DNA from: Pseudomonas sp.
Lineage (GTDB): Bacteria > Pseudomonadota > Gammaproteobacteria > Pseudomonadales > Pseudomonadaceae
Assembly (NCBI RefSeq): GCF_030698175.1
Contig: NZ_JAUYNT010000009.1
Span: 1-64,000 of the forward strand
DNA length: 64,000 nucleotides
Direction of reading: 5' to 3'
Position numbers and translations under genes: made by a program. The stretch's first letter is position 1. Each line of letters begins with the position of its first letter. Shown here one piece after another: positions 1 to 8,027 of the stretch. The notes under the pieces are model-generated. The model had not been told where the DNA came from. It made no database searches and saw only the letters and a program-made list of their open reading frames with translations.

Positions 1-68
1 GGAGCGCAGCGATACCCATCAATGCGCAAGACGATGGGTATCGCTGCGCTCCACCACATCCTACGTTT
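1..68. repeat. intergenic palindromic repeat, family A (left arm cut by window edge)
   Basis: Arms at 1-20 (GGAGCGCAGCGATACCCATC) and 33-52 are perfect inverted repeats around a 12-base loop, followed by a flank ending in CATCCTACG. The same arm sequence recurs at 37235-37266, and diverged copies lie at 2726-2760 and 47373-47453. The expected outer left flank lies outside the window. It resembles the REP-like dispersed palindromes of Pseudomonas intergenic DNA. Confidence 0.8.
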
Positions 69-70
69 TT

Positions 71-106
71 AATCCCAATCCCAATCCCAATCCCAATCCC
101 AACCCG
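71..106. repeat. hexanucleotide tandem repeat (AATCCC)5
   Basis: Five exact AATCCC units at 71-100 are followed by a degenerate AACCCG unit at 101-106. The array ends about 10 bases before the ATG at 116 and abuts the GAGG ribosome binding site. Such simple repeats can change copy number by slippage. Here a change would alter leader length but not reading frame. Confidence 0.9.
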
Positions 107-115
107 AGGTCCACC

Positions 116-523
116 ATGAACGCAATTACCCTGAAAAAAACCTTCAGCAGTTTGTTGTTGAGCAGCAGCTTGCTGCTTGCCGCGAGCGTCGCCTACGCCC
201 ATGAGGATGCGCCGCAAGCGCCGCAGCATGGCGGGCTGATCACCGAGGCCAGTTCGGGAAACACTGCCGAGCTGAGCCTGGCCGGTGGCATGCTGATGGT
301 CTATTTGAGCGATCATGCCGGTGCACCGATCGACAGCGCAGGTGCGCAAGGGGAGGTCACCCTGTTGAGCGGCAGCGCCAAGCAGGTGTTGCCGCTGGCT
401 CCCTCCGGTGCCAATTCGCTTATGGCGCAAGGGACTTATCAGGCCGTGGCGGGCAGCAAAGCGGTGCTTAAACTGACCTTGCCGGGCAAGTCCGCCGAGC
501 TGTTTCGCTTCGTTTTGCCCTGA
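116..523 (+). CDS. small exported protein of unknown function
   Basis: A 135-residue protein with a clear signal peptide (basic start, long Leu/Ser-rich core, cleavage probably after AYA near residue 28). The mature start has a His/Pro-rich segment (HEDAPQAPQHGG) and the rest looks like a small beta-rich domain. The HGG-type start resembles segments preceding metal-efflux adaptor domains, and the copper-type genes downstream fit a periplasmic metal role, but this is inference. GAGG at 105-108 supports the ATG at 116. The FNR box at 541 lies downstream, so this gene is not obviously part of that promoter unit. Confidence 0.7.
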   Translation: MNAITLKKTFSSLLLSSSLLLAASVAYAHEDAPQAPQHGGLITEASSGNTAELSLAGGMLMVYLSDHAGAPIDSAGAQGEVTLLSGSAKQVLPLAPSGANSLMAQGTYQAVAGSKAVLKLTLPGKSAELFRFVLP

Positions 524-540
524 GCGGCAATGCGGGCTAG

Positions 541-554
541 TTGATCAGGATCAA
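541..554 (+). promoter_or_regulatory. FNR/Anr box
   Basis: TTGATCAGGATCAA matches the FNR/Anr consensus TTGAT-N4-ATCAA at all ten fixed positions. It is centred at 547.5, about 105 bases before the ATG at 653. If used as a class II activator site (centre near -41.5), transcription would start near 589. It suggests low-oxygen induction of the beta-propeller gene. Confidence 0.8.
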
Positions 555-652
555 TGCTCGGCTGGCGCTGGCGGCGCAACTTGGTAGGCGGGCGAATGGC
601 CGTCGAACGCCCCCTCGTAACTGTCCCGGTTTGGCGAAAAGGATAAGTGCCC

Positions 653-1657
653 ATGTCTACCTTCAAACTGCTGTTGGCCTCGACCCTTACGCTGGCGCTG
701 AATCTGGCGTGGGCCGCTCCCGTTGGCACCGTGTACACCGCCAATGAGCGTGACAGTTCGATCAGTCAGGTGCGGCTCGCTACGGGTGAGACCAAGACTA
801 TTGCGCTGAATATTGCCCCGCATAATCTGCAAGTCAGTGCCGACGACCGTTGGCTGTTGGTGGTGGGCATGCCGGCCCATGCGCAGCACCAAGCCGGGGC
901 CAAGAGCGGCGGTGAGTTGCAGGTATTCAGCACCGCCGCGCTGGATAAGCCGGCGTTTAGCTTGCCGGCTGGCGAACACCCGGCCCATGTAGTGACCGAC
1001 CTGAGTGGCCAGCGGGCCTTCGTGAGCGACTCGGCGGCGAACCTGTTGCGGGTGTTTGACCTGGGGCAGCGCAAGCAGATTGCTACGGTCAAGACCGGCA
1101 GCTTCCCCCATGGCTTGCGCCTGAGTCCGGATGGCAAGGCGTTGTATGTCGCCAATATGCGTGGCGCCAGCGTCTCGGTGATCGACACCGCAACCCTAAA
1201 AGAAACCGCGCAAATTGCCGTGGGTAAAGCCCCGGTGCAAGTCGGCTTCGCCCCCGATGGGCGGCAGGCCTATGTGTCGCTAAGCGGCGAGAACGCGCTG
1301 GGGATTATCGACACCCAGAGCCAGCGTCTGAGCGGTAAAGTCGCGGTCGGCCGAACGCCGGTGCAGATGTACGCGACCGTCGATGGCCGCCAGGTCTATG
1401 TGGCCAATCAGGGCAGCAGCACGGAGCCGGATGACCGGGTTTCGGTGGTCGATCCGCAGACGCTCAAGGTGGTCGCCACCCTGACCACCGGCAAGGGTGC
1501 CCACGGCGTGGCCATCAGTCGCGATGGGGCTTACGTGTTTGTCAGCAATCTGCAGGCTGGCACTTTCTCGGTGATCGACAGCGCCAGCCGACAAGTCATT
1601 GCCAATCACCGAGTCGGCGCCGGCCCCAATGGCATCAGCTACCAAGCGCCCGAGTGA
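653..1657 (+). CDS. exported YVTN-type beta-propeller protein
   Basis: A 334-residue exported protein: a signal peptide ending in AWA near residue 22, then repeated blades of about 40 residues with the signatures of YVTN/cytochrome-d1-like propellers, such as SPDGKALYVAN, APDGRQAYVS and DGAYVFVSN, with recurrent SVID strand ends. There are no heme-binding CXXCH motifs, so it is not a nitrite reductase. Such proteins are periplasmic; known relatives take part in metal or quinoprotein systems, but substrates are mostly unknown. The ATG at 653 is preferred over an in-frame GTG at 647 because AAAGGAT lies 8 bases upstream. A perfect Anr box lies upstream. Confidence 0.85.
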   Translation: MSTFKLLLASTLTLALNLAWAAPVGTVYTANERDSSISQVRLATGETKTIALNIAPHNLQVSADDRWLLVVGMPAHAQHQAGAKSGGELQVFSTAALDKPAFSLPAGEHPAHVVTDLSGQRAFVSDSAANLLRVFDLGQRKQIATVKTGSFPHGLRLSPDGKALYVANMRGASVSVIDTATLKETAQIAVGKAPVQVGFAPDGRQAYVSLSGENALGIIDTQSQRLSGKVAVGRTPVQMYATVDGRQVYVANQGSSTEPDDRVSVVDPQTLKVVATLTTGKGAHGVAISRDGAYVFVSNLQAGTFSVIDSASRQVIANHRVGAGPNGISYQAPE

Positions 1658-1676
1658 GCGGCAAACCGTCGTGGGT

Positions 1677-1690
1677 TTGACTTAGATCAG
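1677..1690 (+). promoter_or_regulatory. near-consensus FNR/Anr box
   Basis: TTGACTTAGATCAG matches eight of ten fixed positions of TTGAT-N4-ATCAA. A good -10 element (TAGACT, 1712-1717) lies at the spacing expected when the box is centred at -41.5, giving a start near 1724, 31 bases before the ATG at 1755. Confidence 0.6.
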
Positions 1691-1754
1691 TTTGGGCGCC
1701 GCAGCGCCGTCTAGACTGAACATTGACATGGCTTAGCAACCTTTGGAGCACGTC

Positions 1755-2162
1755 ATGGAGCACGGCATGGATTGGTTCCGTCAGCAGCGTCGCGGTCTTC
1801 TGCGCCTCACCTTGGCGGTGTGGCTGTTGGCGTTGCTGGTGGCGGTGGCGCAGGGTTGCTTGGTGCAACCGCGGCACGATCTGGCCGCGCCGCACGCCAG
1901 CCTCTTGGCTGCGCAGCAGGTGGATCAACATACTGCGCACGCCAGTGGTTGCCTGCAGCATTGCGCCGACGCCGCGGTGGTAATCAGCCCGGCGTTGCAG
2001 TTGCCGACGCTGGGTATCTTGAGCTGGGGCTTCCTGCTGTTGTTACCGGCCCTCGCACTATTAGCGCCTGCCAATATTTCGACTTTTGCCTTTCTTGCAC
2101 TGCGCCGCCGGGTTCCACCGGAGCCACCAGCGCGCCTGCTGTTCGTCCGCTTTAACGATTAA
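1755..2162 (+). CDS. small membrane protein, DUF2946/copper-type
   Basis: A 135-residue protein with an N-terminal transmembrane helix (about residues 17-35), an extracytoplasmic segment rich in His and Cys (HTAHASGCLQHCAD) and a second helix (about 85-105), then a basic tail. The topology and the His/Cys loop resemble the DUF2946 proteins found in copper loci; family assignment is from pattern only. ATG at 1755 is favoured over TTG at 1743 because TTGGAG (1743-1748) then serves as ribosome binding site. It is the first gene of a run of small copper-type genes and follows an Anr-like box. Confidence 0.65.
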   Translation: MEHGMDWFRQQRRGLLRLTLAVWLLALLVAVAQGCLVQPRHDLAAPHASLLAAQQVDQHTAHASGCLQHCADAAVVISPALQLPTLGILSWGFLLLLPALALLAPANISTFAFLALRRRVPPEPPARLLFVRFND

Positions 2163-2174
2163 TCGAGAATTTCA

Positions 2175-2203
2175 GGGCGCCCGCTTAGCGGGCGCTCTGT
2201 TCC
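2175..2203 (+). terminator. intrinsic terminator-like hairpin
   Basis: GCGCCCGC (2177-2184), TTA loop, GCGGGCGC (2188-2195), followed by TCTGTT. It is a strong GC stem with a weak T tract, 12 bases after the stop of the preceding gene. It may give partial termination before the Met-rich gene. Confidence 0.6.
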
Positions 2204-2264
2204 GTTGCGCCTATTCGGCGCGGTTTTGCGCTTGCTGCTATTCCCTCACCATTTGGAGTTCATC

Positions 2265-2717
2265 ATGCACATGCAAATGAAATTGGTACTGGCCGCCATC
2301 TTGGCCAGCAGTACGTTTATGGCCGTTGCCGAGGATGCCCATCACCCAGATGCAGTACCGGCCAACGCCGCTGCTGCCGAGGCCACGGTGCAACCGGCCT
2401 TGAACCCGGCGATGACCGAGCAAATGCAGAAAATGCAGGCCGCCCATGACAAAGCCACCGCCGCCAAGACCCCAGCCGAGCGTCAGGCCGCCATGCAAGA
2501 AGGCATGGCGGCGATGAAAGACGGCATGGCTCTGATGCAGAAACAGGGTGGGGCGGGTTGTCCTGGACCTGGCATGGGTATGGGCATGGCCGGCGCCAAG
2601 GACGCTGCGGGCATGGGTGGTATGGGTGGTATGGGAGGCATGGGCGGAATGATGGACATGATGATGAAGATGATGGACCAGCAATCCTCGATGATGAAGA
2701 TGCCTGCGGCTAAGTGA
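2265..2717 (+). CDS. exported methionine-rich protein, probable copper binder
   Basis: A 150-residue protein with a signal peptide (about residues 1-22), a His-Pro start, a helical middle part with repeated Met (MTEQMQKMQ, MQEGMAAMKDGMALM) and a low-complexity Met/Gly tail with GMGGMGG repeats and MMDMMMKMM. Met-rich periplasmic proteins commonly bind Cu(I) or Ag(I); function here is inferred from composition and neighbours. ATG at 2265 follows TTGGAG with good spacing, while longer in-frame extensions lack a binding site. It sits between two small copper-type membrane proteins. Confidence 0.75.
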   Translation: MHMQMKLVLAAILASSTFMAVAEDAHHPDAVPANAAAAEATVQPALNPAMTEQMQKMQAAHDKATAAKTPAERQAAMQEGMAAMKDGMALMQKQGGAGCPGPGMGMGMAGAKDAAGMGGMGGMGGMGGMMDMMMKMMDQQSSMMKMPAAK

Positions 2718-2725
2718 ACGGCAGT

Positions 2726-2760
2726 CGTAGGATGGGTTGAGCGCAGCGCTATCCATCATC
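2726..2760. repeat. half copy of palindromic repeat family A
   Basis: CGTAGGATGGGTTGAGCGCA starts a single arm related to the element at 1-68, ending in TATCCATC. The partner arm is missing. It lies between the Met-rich gene and the DUF2933 gene. Confidence 0.6.
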
Positions 2761-2796
2761 GCGGTTAATGCTTCCTTAGTCGCAATGGAGGTCGAT

Positions 2797-3015
2797 ATGC
2801 AGCACTTAGCACACGCGGATAATTCCAGGTACCGCTGGGTGTTTTGGGGTTTTGTCGGCATTGCCGGGTTCTTTTTGCTCGCCGAGCATCGCGCGCACCT
2901 GCTGGGTATATTGCCCTACCTGCTGCTGGCGGCCTGCCCGTTGATGCACTTGTTTATGCACCATGGTCACGGCCATCGGCATGGGCCGCGCGCGGACGAG
3001 GAGGATCGACCATGA
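2797..3015 (+). CDS. DUF2933-family small membrane protein
   Basis: A 72-residue protein with two transmembrane helices (about residues 13-27 and 34-50) and a His-rich tail ([13 protein letters not shown]). This layout matches the DUF2933 family, which often accompanies copper ATPases and Met-rich proteins. ATG at 2797 is chosen because ATGGAGG lies just upstream. The stop overlaps the start of the next gene (ATGA at 3012-3015), indicating translational coupling. The His tail could bind metal; this is inference. Confidence 0.75.
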   Translation: MQHLAHADNSRYRWVFWGFVGIAGFFLLAEHRAHLLGILPYLLLAACPLMHLFMHHGHGHRHGPRADEEDRP

Positions 3016-3692
3016 ACCATGCCGAATCGGCCTATGGCCTGTGGCCGCTGGTCATCATCAATTCGCTGGTGTTTATCCTGTTTGCCGCCAGTTTTATCAG
3101 GCCCAGAACGAGCCGCGACTGGCGCTCGCTGGGCATGTTTGCGGCCTTCGTGGTGGCGCTGTTTACCGAGATGTACGGTTTCCCGCTGACTCTCTACCTG
3201 TTGTTGCCCTGGCTTACTCAGCAGTTTCCCGGTATCGACTTCCTCTCCCATGACGCCGGTCATCTGTTGGAGGTGATGTTTGGCTGGCAGGTTAATCCGC
3301 ACTGGGGGCCGTTTCATTTGCTCAGTAATCTGCTGATTTTCGCCGGCTTCTGGCTGTTGGCGGCGGCGTGGCGGGTGCTCTATCGAGCCCAGGCCAGTGC
3401 TGGTCTGGCCCTCGATGGGCCCTATGGGCATATTCGCCATCCGCAGTACGTGGGCTTTGCGCTGATCATGTTCGGCTTTCTGTTGCAGTGGCCGACTCTG
3501 ATTACCCTGGTGATGTTGCCGATCCTGCTGCTGGCGTACGCCAAGCTGGCCAAGCGCGAAGAAACCGAGATGGTGGCGCAATTCGGCGCGGCCTACCTCA
3601 GCTACCGCGAGCGCACCCCGGCCTTTGTGCCTTGCTCGTTTAGTCGTCCAGCGAAAGCCGCCGCTGGCGGCCCGCCGAACTCGAGGAGTTAA
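3012..3692 (+). CDS. isoprenylcysteine carboxyl methyltransferase-like membrane protein
   Basis: A 226-residue membrane protein with about five or six helices. The C-terminal half carries the ICMT/phospholipid methyltransferase signature: [14 protein letters not shown], then two hydrophobic segments, then an EETEM..FG..Y..Y region ending before residue 215. These proteins use S-adenosylmethionine at the membrane; bacterial members near copper genes have no established substrate. The start overlaps the DUF2933 gene by four bases. Proteins of this type recur next to DUF2933, DUF5676 and YHS-containing copper ATPases, so it likely belongs to the same unit. Confidence 0.75.
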   Translation: MNHAESAYGLWPLVIINSLVFILFAASFIRPRTSRDWRSLGMFAAFVVALFTEMYGFPLTLYLLLPWLTQQFPGIDFLSHDAGHLLEVMFGWQVNPHWGPFHLLSNLLIFAGFWLLAAAWRVLYRAQASAGLALDGPYGHIRHPQYVGFALIMFGFLLQWPTLITLVMLPILLLAYAKLAKREETEMVAQFGAAYLSYRERTPAFVPCSFSRPAKAAAGGPPNSRS

Positions 3693-3694
3693 CT

Positions 3695-3979
3695 ATGCAC
3701 ACGCCCTGGAAAACCGGTTTAGCCCTGGCCCTGACCATGGCGATTTCCTACACCGTCTGTGCGCTGCTCTATGCCTTGTGGCCTGGGCAGGGCATCGCTT
3801 TTCTCAATGCGTTGTTTCATGGTCTGGATTTCGCTCGCCTGCAGACACCGCACGCCTTCGACGTCGCGACCTTCCTCGGCCCGCTCTTGGTATTGAGCCT
3901 CTGGGGACTGTTGGTCGGCAGCCTGTTTGCCTGGCTGCACTGCAAGCTGCACTGCAAGCTGCACGGCAAGTCAGGCTGA
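3695..3979 (+). CDS. DUF5676-type small membrane protein
   Basis: A 94-residue protein with two predicted helices (about residues 9-30 and 58-80) and a short tail made of three four-residue repeats, LHCK-LHCK-LHGK, encoded by three 12-base direct repeats at 3935-3970. It starts two bases after the preceding stop and has GAGGAG as binding site, so it is the last gene of the small copper-type operon. The His/Cys tail is a possible metal site. Family name assigned from size, topology and context. Confidence 0.65.
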   Translation: MHTPWKTGLALALTMAISYTVCALLYALWPGQGIAFLNALFHGLDFARLQTPHAFDVATFLGPLLVLSLWGLLVGSLFAWLHCKLHCKLHGKSG

Positions 3980-4005
3980 GCGCTGGCGAATAGCGGGTTA
4001 ACAAT

Positions 4006-4190
4006 GGCTATGTACTCGTTAGTGGTTGAAAGTGCTTTGGCTTCGTAGGGTGCTGGTGAGCCTGCGAACCGCACCACTTTGCGACAACCCGCTTCGCGCT
4101 TGGATCTCACCGTATCCGTTGGTGCGTTACGCCGCTACGCGGCTAACACACCCTACATAAGCGAAGCCAACCACTAACGGGTGCATAGCC
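4006..4190. repeat. composite intergenic repeat, family B
   Basis: Outer arms at 4006-4028 and 4168-4190 are inverted (shared core CGTTAGTGGTTG and GGCTATG), with inner GTAGGGTG-like arms. The same build recurs at 23881-24066, 46497-46828, 54247-54355 and, partly, near 7720-7800 and 58230-58295. It fills the gap before the copper ATPase gene and makes a long hairpin. Confidence 0.7.
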
Positions 4191-4250
4191 TTAAAAATGC
4201 TCATGTGCTGGTTAAGCATTACGTCGAAGTGCTGTTCAGGGAGAGATCTC

Positions 4251-6677
4251 ATGCCGAGCAAAAAACTTGACCAAGCAACCATTTTGCCGGCCGCCGCAGC
4301 GTCTGAGCCCGTAGTCGATCCGGTCTGCGGCATGGCCGTGCAGGCGGCCACGGCAGCCGCAAGCACGGAGTTTGCCGGCCGCCGCTATTGGTTCTGCTCG
4401 GCCCATTGCCAGGCGGCGTTCTTGGCCGATGCAACCCGTTACGCCAAAGGCGCAGTCGCCGCGCAGCCTTGCCCCGAGCATGGGGCTGCCGCGTCTGGCC
4501 ATGCGCCTGCTTTGGCTGCGCTCAACAGCGCCGCGCCCAGCGGCAAACAACTGGCCAAAGACCCGATCTGCGGGATGCTGGTGGACAAGGCCACGGCGCT
4601 GTCGTGCGAGCGCGGCGGCCGCCACTATTACTTTTGCAGCGACAGTTGCCTGCGCACCTTCGAGTCGCCGGAAACCGAGCTTAAGGCGATGCAAACCCGC
4701 GTGGCCATCGCCCTGACCGGGGTGCTGGCCTTGGCGCTGCTGCGCGCCGGCGCCTTTATCGGGCTGGCCACCGGCGCCATGCTGATGAGTTGGGTGCCGT
4801 TCGACGCGCTGCCATTTTTCACCTGGGGCATGTGGTTGTTCCTGCTGGTGACGCCGGTGCAGTTTATTGGTGGCTGGAGTTTCTATAAGGGCGCCTGGAA
4901 TGCCATCCGCACCCGCACCATCAACATGGATTTTCTGATTGCCCTGGGCACCTCGGTGGCCTACTTCTACAGCGTCGCGGTGCTGTTCTTTCCCGAGGTG
5001 TTGCCGGTCAAGGTGGGGGAGCGCGACGTTTATTTCGAGGTGTCGGCGGTAATCATCGCCTTCGTGCTGTTGGGCAAATACATGGAGGAGATCATCAAGA
5101 AAAAATCCTCGGCGGCGGTACGGCGGCTGCTCGATCTGAAACCGGCGATCGCCCACGTGATCCGCGATGGCGAGGAGGTCGATCTGCCGGCGGAAAGCGT
5201 GATGGTCGGCGAATTATTGCTGGTCAAACCCGGTGAAAAAATCCCCACCGACGGTGACATTATAGAAGGCCAGTCGAACGTCGATGAGTCGATGCTGACC
5301 GGCGAATCCATGCCCGTCGACAAGCGCCCGGGCAGCAGCGTGATTGGCGGCACCCTGAATGGCAGCGGGGTGTTCAGTTTCAAGGCCAGCCGCATCGGTG
5401 CCGACACGGCGCTGGCGCAGATCATCAAGATGGTCGAAGAGGCGCAGGCCAGTACCGCGCAGATTCAGCGCCTGGCCGACCAGGTCACTGCTTATTTTGT
5501 GCCGGCGGTGGTGGCGGTGGCGCTGCTGGCGCTGGTCGGCTGGACGCTGGCGGGGAATTTCCCGCAAGGGCTGATGGCCTTTATTGCGGTGCTGATTATC
5601 TCCTGCCCCTGCGCCCTCGGCGTGGCGACGCCCGCCGCGCTGATGGTCGGGGTCGGCAAGGGGGCCGATAGCGGCATCCTGATTCGCGGTGGCGAAGTGC
5701 TGGAACGGGCGGAAAAACTCAGCACCGTGGTGTTCGATAAGACCGGCACCATTACCCGTGGCGAACCCAGCGTGACCGATGTGCTGCCGTTCGGCGCGGC
5801 GCTGGAGGTCGAAGTCTTGCAGCTGGCGGCCGCCGTCGAGTCCGGCTCCGAACATCCGCTGGGCGAGGCCATAGTGCGCGCCGCCCGCCATCGCGGCATC
5901 AGCCTGCCGCCGGCCAGTGGCATTCAGGGCATTGCCGGCCATGGCATCCAAGGCACGGTCGACAAGCGTCAAGTCTGGCTGGGCAATCGGCGCCTGTTCG
6001 CTCGCCAGGGGATTAGCATTGCGGCTGCCGAGGCGACCCTCAGCGCCCTGGAGGCCGATGGCAAGACCGCCATGTTGGTGGGTGTCGACAACCGTTTGCT
6101 GGGGATAATCGCCGTGGCCGATACGGTCAAGCCAGAGGCTGCCGAAGCCGTGGCGGCGCTCAAGGCCAATGGCATTCAGGTGGTGCTGCTCAGTGGCGAC
6201 AACCAGCGCACCGCCGAGGCGGTCGCGCGGCTGGTGGGCATCCAGCGGGTGATTGCCGAAGTTTTGCCGGACGACAAGGTCGCGGTGATTCGCCAGTTGC
6301 AAAGTGAAGGTCAGGTGGTGGCCATGGTCGGCGATGGGGTCAACGATGCACCGGCCCTGGCCGCCGCCGACATCGGCATCGCCATCGGCTCGGGCTCCGA
6401 TGTGGCCAAGGAAACCGGCAGCATCATCCTGATCAAGAACGATGTGCGCGATGTGGTGGCTTCCATCCAGCTATCGCGGGCAACCATGCGCAAGATCAAA
6501 CAGAACCTGTTCTGGGCCTTTATCTACAACAGCGTTGGTATCCCGATCGCGGCCTTTGGCTTGCTCAATCCGATTCTGGCGGCGGCCGCCATGGCGCTGT
6601 CGTCGCTGTCGGTGATCGTCAATTCCGCGCTATTGAAGCGGGTGCGGCTCGGGGCGAAGGTGAAGGAGGCGCTATAA
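4251..6677 (+). CDS. copA: Cu+-type P1B ATPase with two N-terminal YHS domains
   Basis: An 808-residue heavy-metal ATPase. Two YHS metal-binding domains come first (DPVCGM at residue 23 with a FCSAHC pair; DPICGM at residue 104 with FCSDSC), instead of the usual HMA domains. Then come eight transmembrane helices with the CPC ion site (452-454), TGES actuator loop, DKTGT phosphorylation site (Asp496), SEHPLGEA nucleotide motif and GDGVNDAP (from 694). YN in helix 7 and MxxSS in helix 8 match the Cu+/Ag+ subgroup, so it probably exports Cu+ from the cytoplasm. ATG at 4251 follows GGGAGAG. It stands after the small copper genes and a repeat. Confidence 0.9.
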   Translation: MPSKKLDQATILPAAAASEPVVDPVCGMAVQAATAAASTEFAGRRYWFCSAHCQAAFLADATRYAKGAVAAQPCPEHGAAASGHAPALAALNSAAPSGKQLAKDPICGMLVDKATALSCERGGRHYYFCSDSCLRTFESPETELKAMQTRVAIALTGVLALALLRAGAFIGLATGAMLMSWVPFDALPFFTWGMWLFLLVTPVQFIGGWSFYKGAWNAIRTRTINMDFLIALGTSVAYFYSVAVLFFPEVLPVKVGERDVYFEVSAVIIAFVLLGKYMEEIIKKKSSAAVRRLLDLKPAIAHVIRDGEEVDLPAESVMVGELLLVKPGEKIPTDGDIIEGQSNVDESMLTGESMPVDKRPGSSVIGGTLNGSGVFSFKASRIGADTALAQIIKMVEEAQASTAQIQRLADQVTAYFVPAVVAVALLALVGWTLAGNFPQGLMAFIAVLIISCPCALGVATPAALMVGVGKGADSGILIRGGEVLERAEKLSTVVFDKTGTITRGEPSVTDVLPFGAALEVEVLQLAAAVESGSEHPLGEAIVRAARHRGISLPPASGIQGIAGHGIQGTVDKRQVWLGNRRLFARQGISIAAAEATLSALEADGKTAMLVGVDNRLLGIIAVADTVKPEAAEAVAALKANGIQVVLLSGDNQRTAEAVARLVGIQRVIAEVLPDDKVAVIRQLQSEGQVVAMVGDGVNDAPALAAADIGIAIGSGSDVAKETGSIILIKNDVRDVVASIQLSRATMRKIKQNLFWAFIYNSVGIPIAAFGLLNPILAAAAMALSSLSVIVNSALLKRVRLGAKVKEAL

Positions 6678-6750
6678 ACACCACTGCGTTAGCGCTTTGC
6701 CGTCATGCCGTGGGGTTGCTGGCGCTGAGGCAGCGCGCGTTACCCGGAAC

Positions 6751-7512
6751 TCAGGCGCAATGCTTTGCGGGTAGAGGGTTACTGCTCAAGATCGCTGCCT
6801 GCGCCGGTAGATGCAGCAACTGGATTTCCCGGCCTTGCAGTTCAATCAGCCCTTGTTGGCGATAGCGGCTCAACAGGCGGCTGATGGTTTCTCCGGTTAG
6901 ACCCAGGTAGTTGGCAATTTCACCGCGGCTCATTGGCAGGCTAAAGCGTGTCGCCGAGCGCCCGCATTTGCCGTAACGGGCTGACAGGTCAAGCAGAAAT
7001 GCCGTCAGGCGTTGTTCGGCGTTTTCTCGGGAGTGGTTGAGGTTCTGGTGGCTGTAGTGGATCTGCCGACTCAACAGGTTCAGCAAGCGCTGCCGTATGT
7101 GCGGGAAGCGTCCGGCCAGCTCCTCCAGCTGATGCAGGGGGATGCTGCAGACCGTTGTGGTGTCCAAGGCTTGCGCATAGCCACGGTAGTAATCCGCGCC
7201 AATGGCATCCAGGCCGACCAGCTCGCCGGGCAGGTAGAAATCGCTGATCCGCTCATTGCCCTCCATGTCCAGGTAACAGTGCTTCAACGTGCCGCTAAGC
7301 ACCGTGTAAAGCTGTTGCATGGGATCGACGGGACGAAACAGATACTCGTTTTTGTGCAGCGGTTTGCGCTGTTTGATGATGTGTTCAAATTCTTCAATGT
7401 CGACTCGATCCAGGCCAAGCGGCAGGCAGCAATGCTTGAGCGGGCAGTTATGGCAAGCTATTGGCGCATTTATCTTGGCCGCCGAAGGGCTTATATAACG
7501 GTATGTCGACAT
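6751..7512 (-). CDS. anr: FNR/Anr-type oxygen-sensing regulator
   Basis: A 253-residue CRP/FNR regulator. Cys20, Cys23, Cys29 and Cys122 occupy the positions that bind the oxygen-labile 4Fe-4S cluster in E. coli FNR; an extra Cys28 is present. The C-terminal helix-turn-helix has the recognition helix GETISRLLSRY, with the Glu and Ser-Arg that read TTGAT half-sites. It should activate genes at low oxygen, and four matching boxes lie within 9.7 kb of this window. AAGGAT precedes the ATG. Pseudomonas often has more than one FNR-like protein, so this could be a paralogue of the main Anr rather than Anr itself. Confidence 0.9.
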   Translation of the reverse strand: MSTYRYISPSAAKINAPIACHNCPLKHCCLPLGLDRVDIEEFEHIIKQRKPLHKNEYLFRPVDPMQQLYTVLSGTLKHCYLDMEGNERISDFYLPGELVGLDAIGADYYRGYAQALDTTTVCSIPLHQLEELAGRFPHIRQRLLNLLSRQIHYSHQNLNHSRENAEQRLTAFLLDLSARYGKCGRSATRFSLPMSRGEIANYLGLTGETISRLLSRYRQQGLIELQGREIQLLHLPAQAAILSSNPLPAKHCA

Positions 7513-8027
7513 GGCGAAAATCCTTAATTCTGCGGTTAAGAAAGTCAGCCCCTAACGTCATATAGAAGCTAAATTAACGCTTGTCAGCTCAAGAGGTTGC
7601 CGTGTGTCGGCTCTTAATCTGCTAACGGATCAACGGTCTTTTTTTAGTCCAAAGCGTAATTATGTTTATCGCGTGAGTCATGAGGTGCGGACGTTGCAGC
7701 CTTAAGTTTAGCTGTGAGTCCGTTACGTGTTGAACGCCGCAAACCTCCTACCAAGAGCTACAAGCTTGGCGCCACGGCTAACGGGTACACAGCCTTAAAC
7801 TTTGTGGTTATTTGATAAGGATCAATAAGCCATCTGTTGATCTTTGCGAAGCTCAAAGTACGTGTTGTTAGTTGTGAGCAACAATCGGCAGCCACCTGCC
7901 GTGGAGCGCCACTTTGCAGCACCGATAGCCGCATGTGGCACGCTGGGCGGCTAGCAGACCATGGGCTAAACAGCAGCAGCCGCGGCGCTGCGAACGGCGG
8001 CGAAACTTCATTTTTGGGAGAATGCAC
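7513..8027. other. divergent intergenic region between anr and universal stress gene
   Basis: This 515-base region holds the Anr box at 7812-7825 and, at 7720-7800, fragments resembling the outer arms of repeat family B (CCGTTACGTGTTG and GGCTAACGGGTACACAGCC). No convincing gene or RNA was found. The regulator gene has no FNR box near its own start. Confidence 0.6.
7812..7825 (+). promoter_or_regulatory. FNR/Anr box
   Basis: TTGATAAGGATCAA is a perfect TTGAT-N4-ATCAA site centred at 7818.5. A class II start would lie near 7860, leaving a leader of about 170 bases before the universal stress gene at 8028. Being between divergent genes it could also act on the regulator gene, though at a distance of about 300 bases. 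Confidence 0.8.

Noticed and set aside
71..106. CRISPR-like repeat array
   Set aside because: The six-base units are contiguous without spacers, so it is a simple tandem repeat. No spaced repeats of 24-40 bases were seen anywhere in the window.
5214..6302. 362-residue minus-strand reading frame opposite the copper ATPase
   Set aside because: It is the antisense shadow of a GC-rich gene: it has His/Gln/Arg-rich, low-complexity sequence with no domain, while the opposite strand has complete ATPase motifs.
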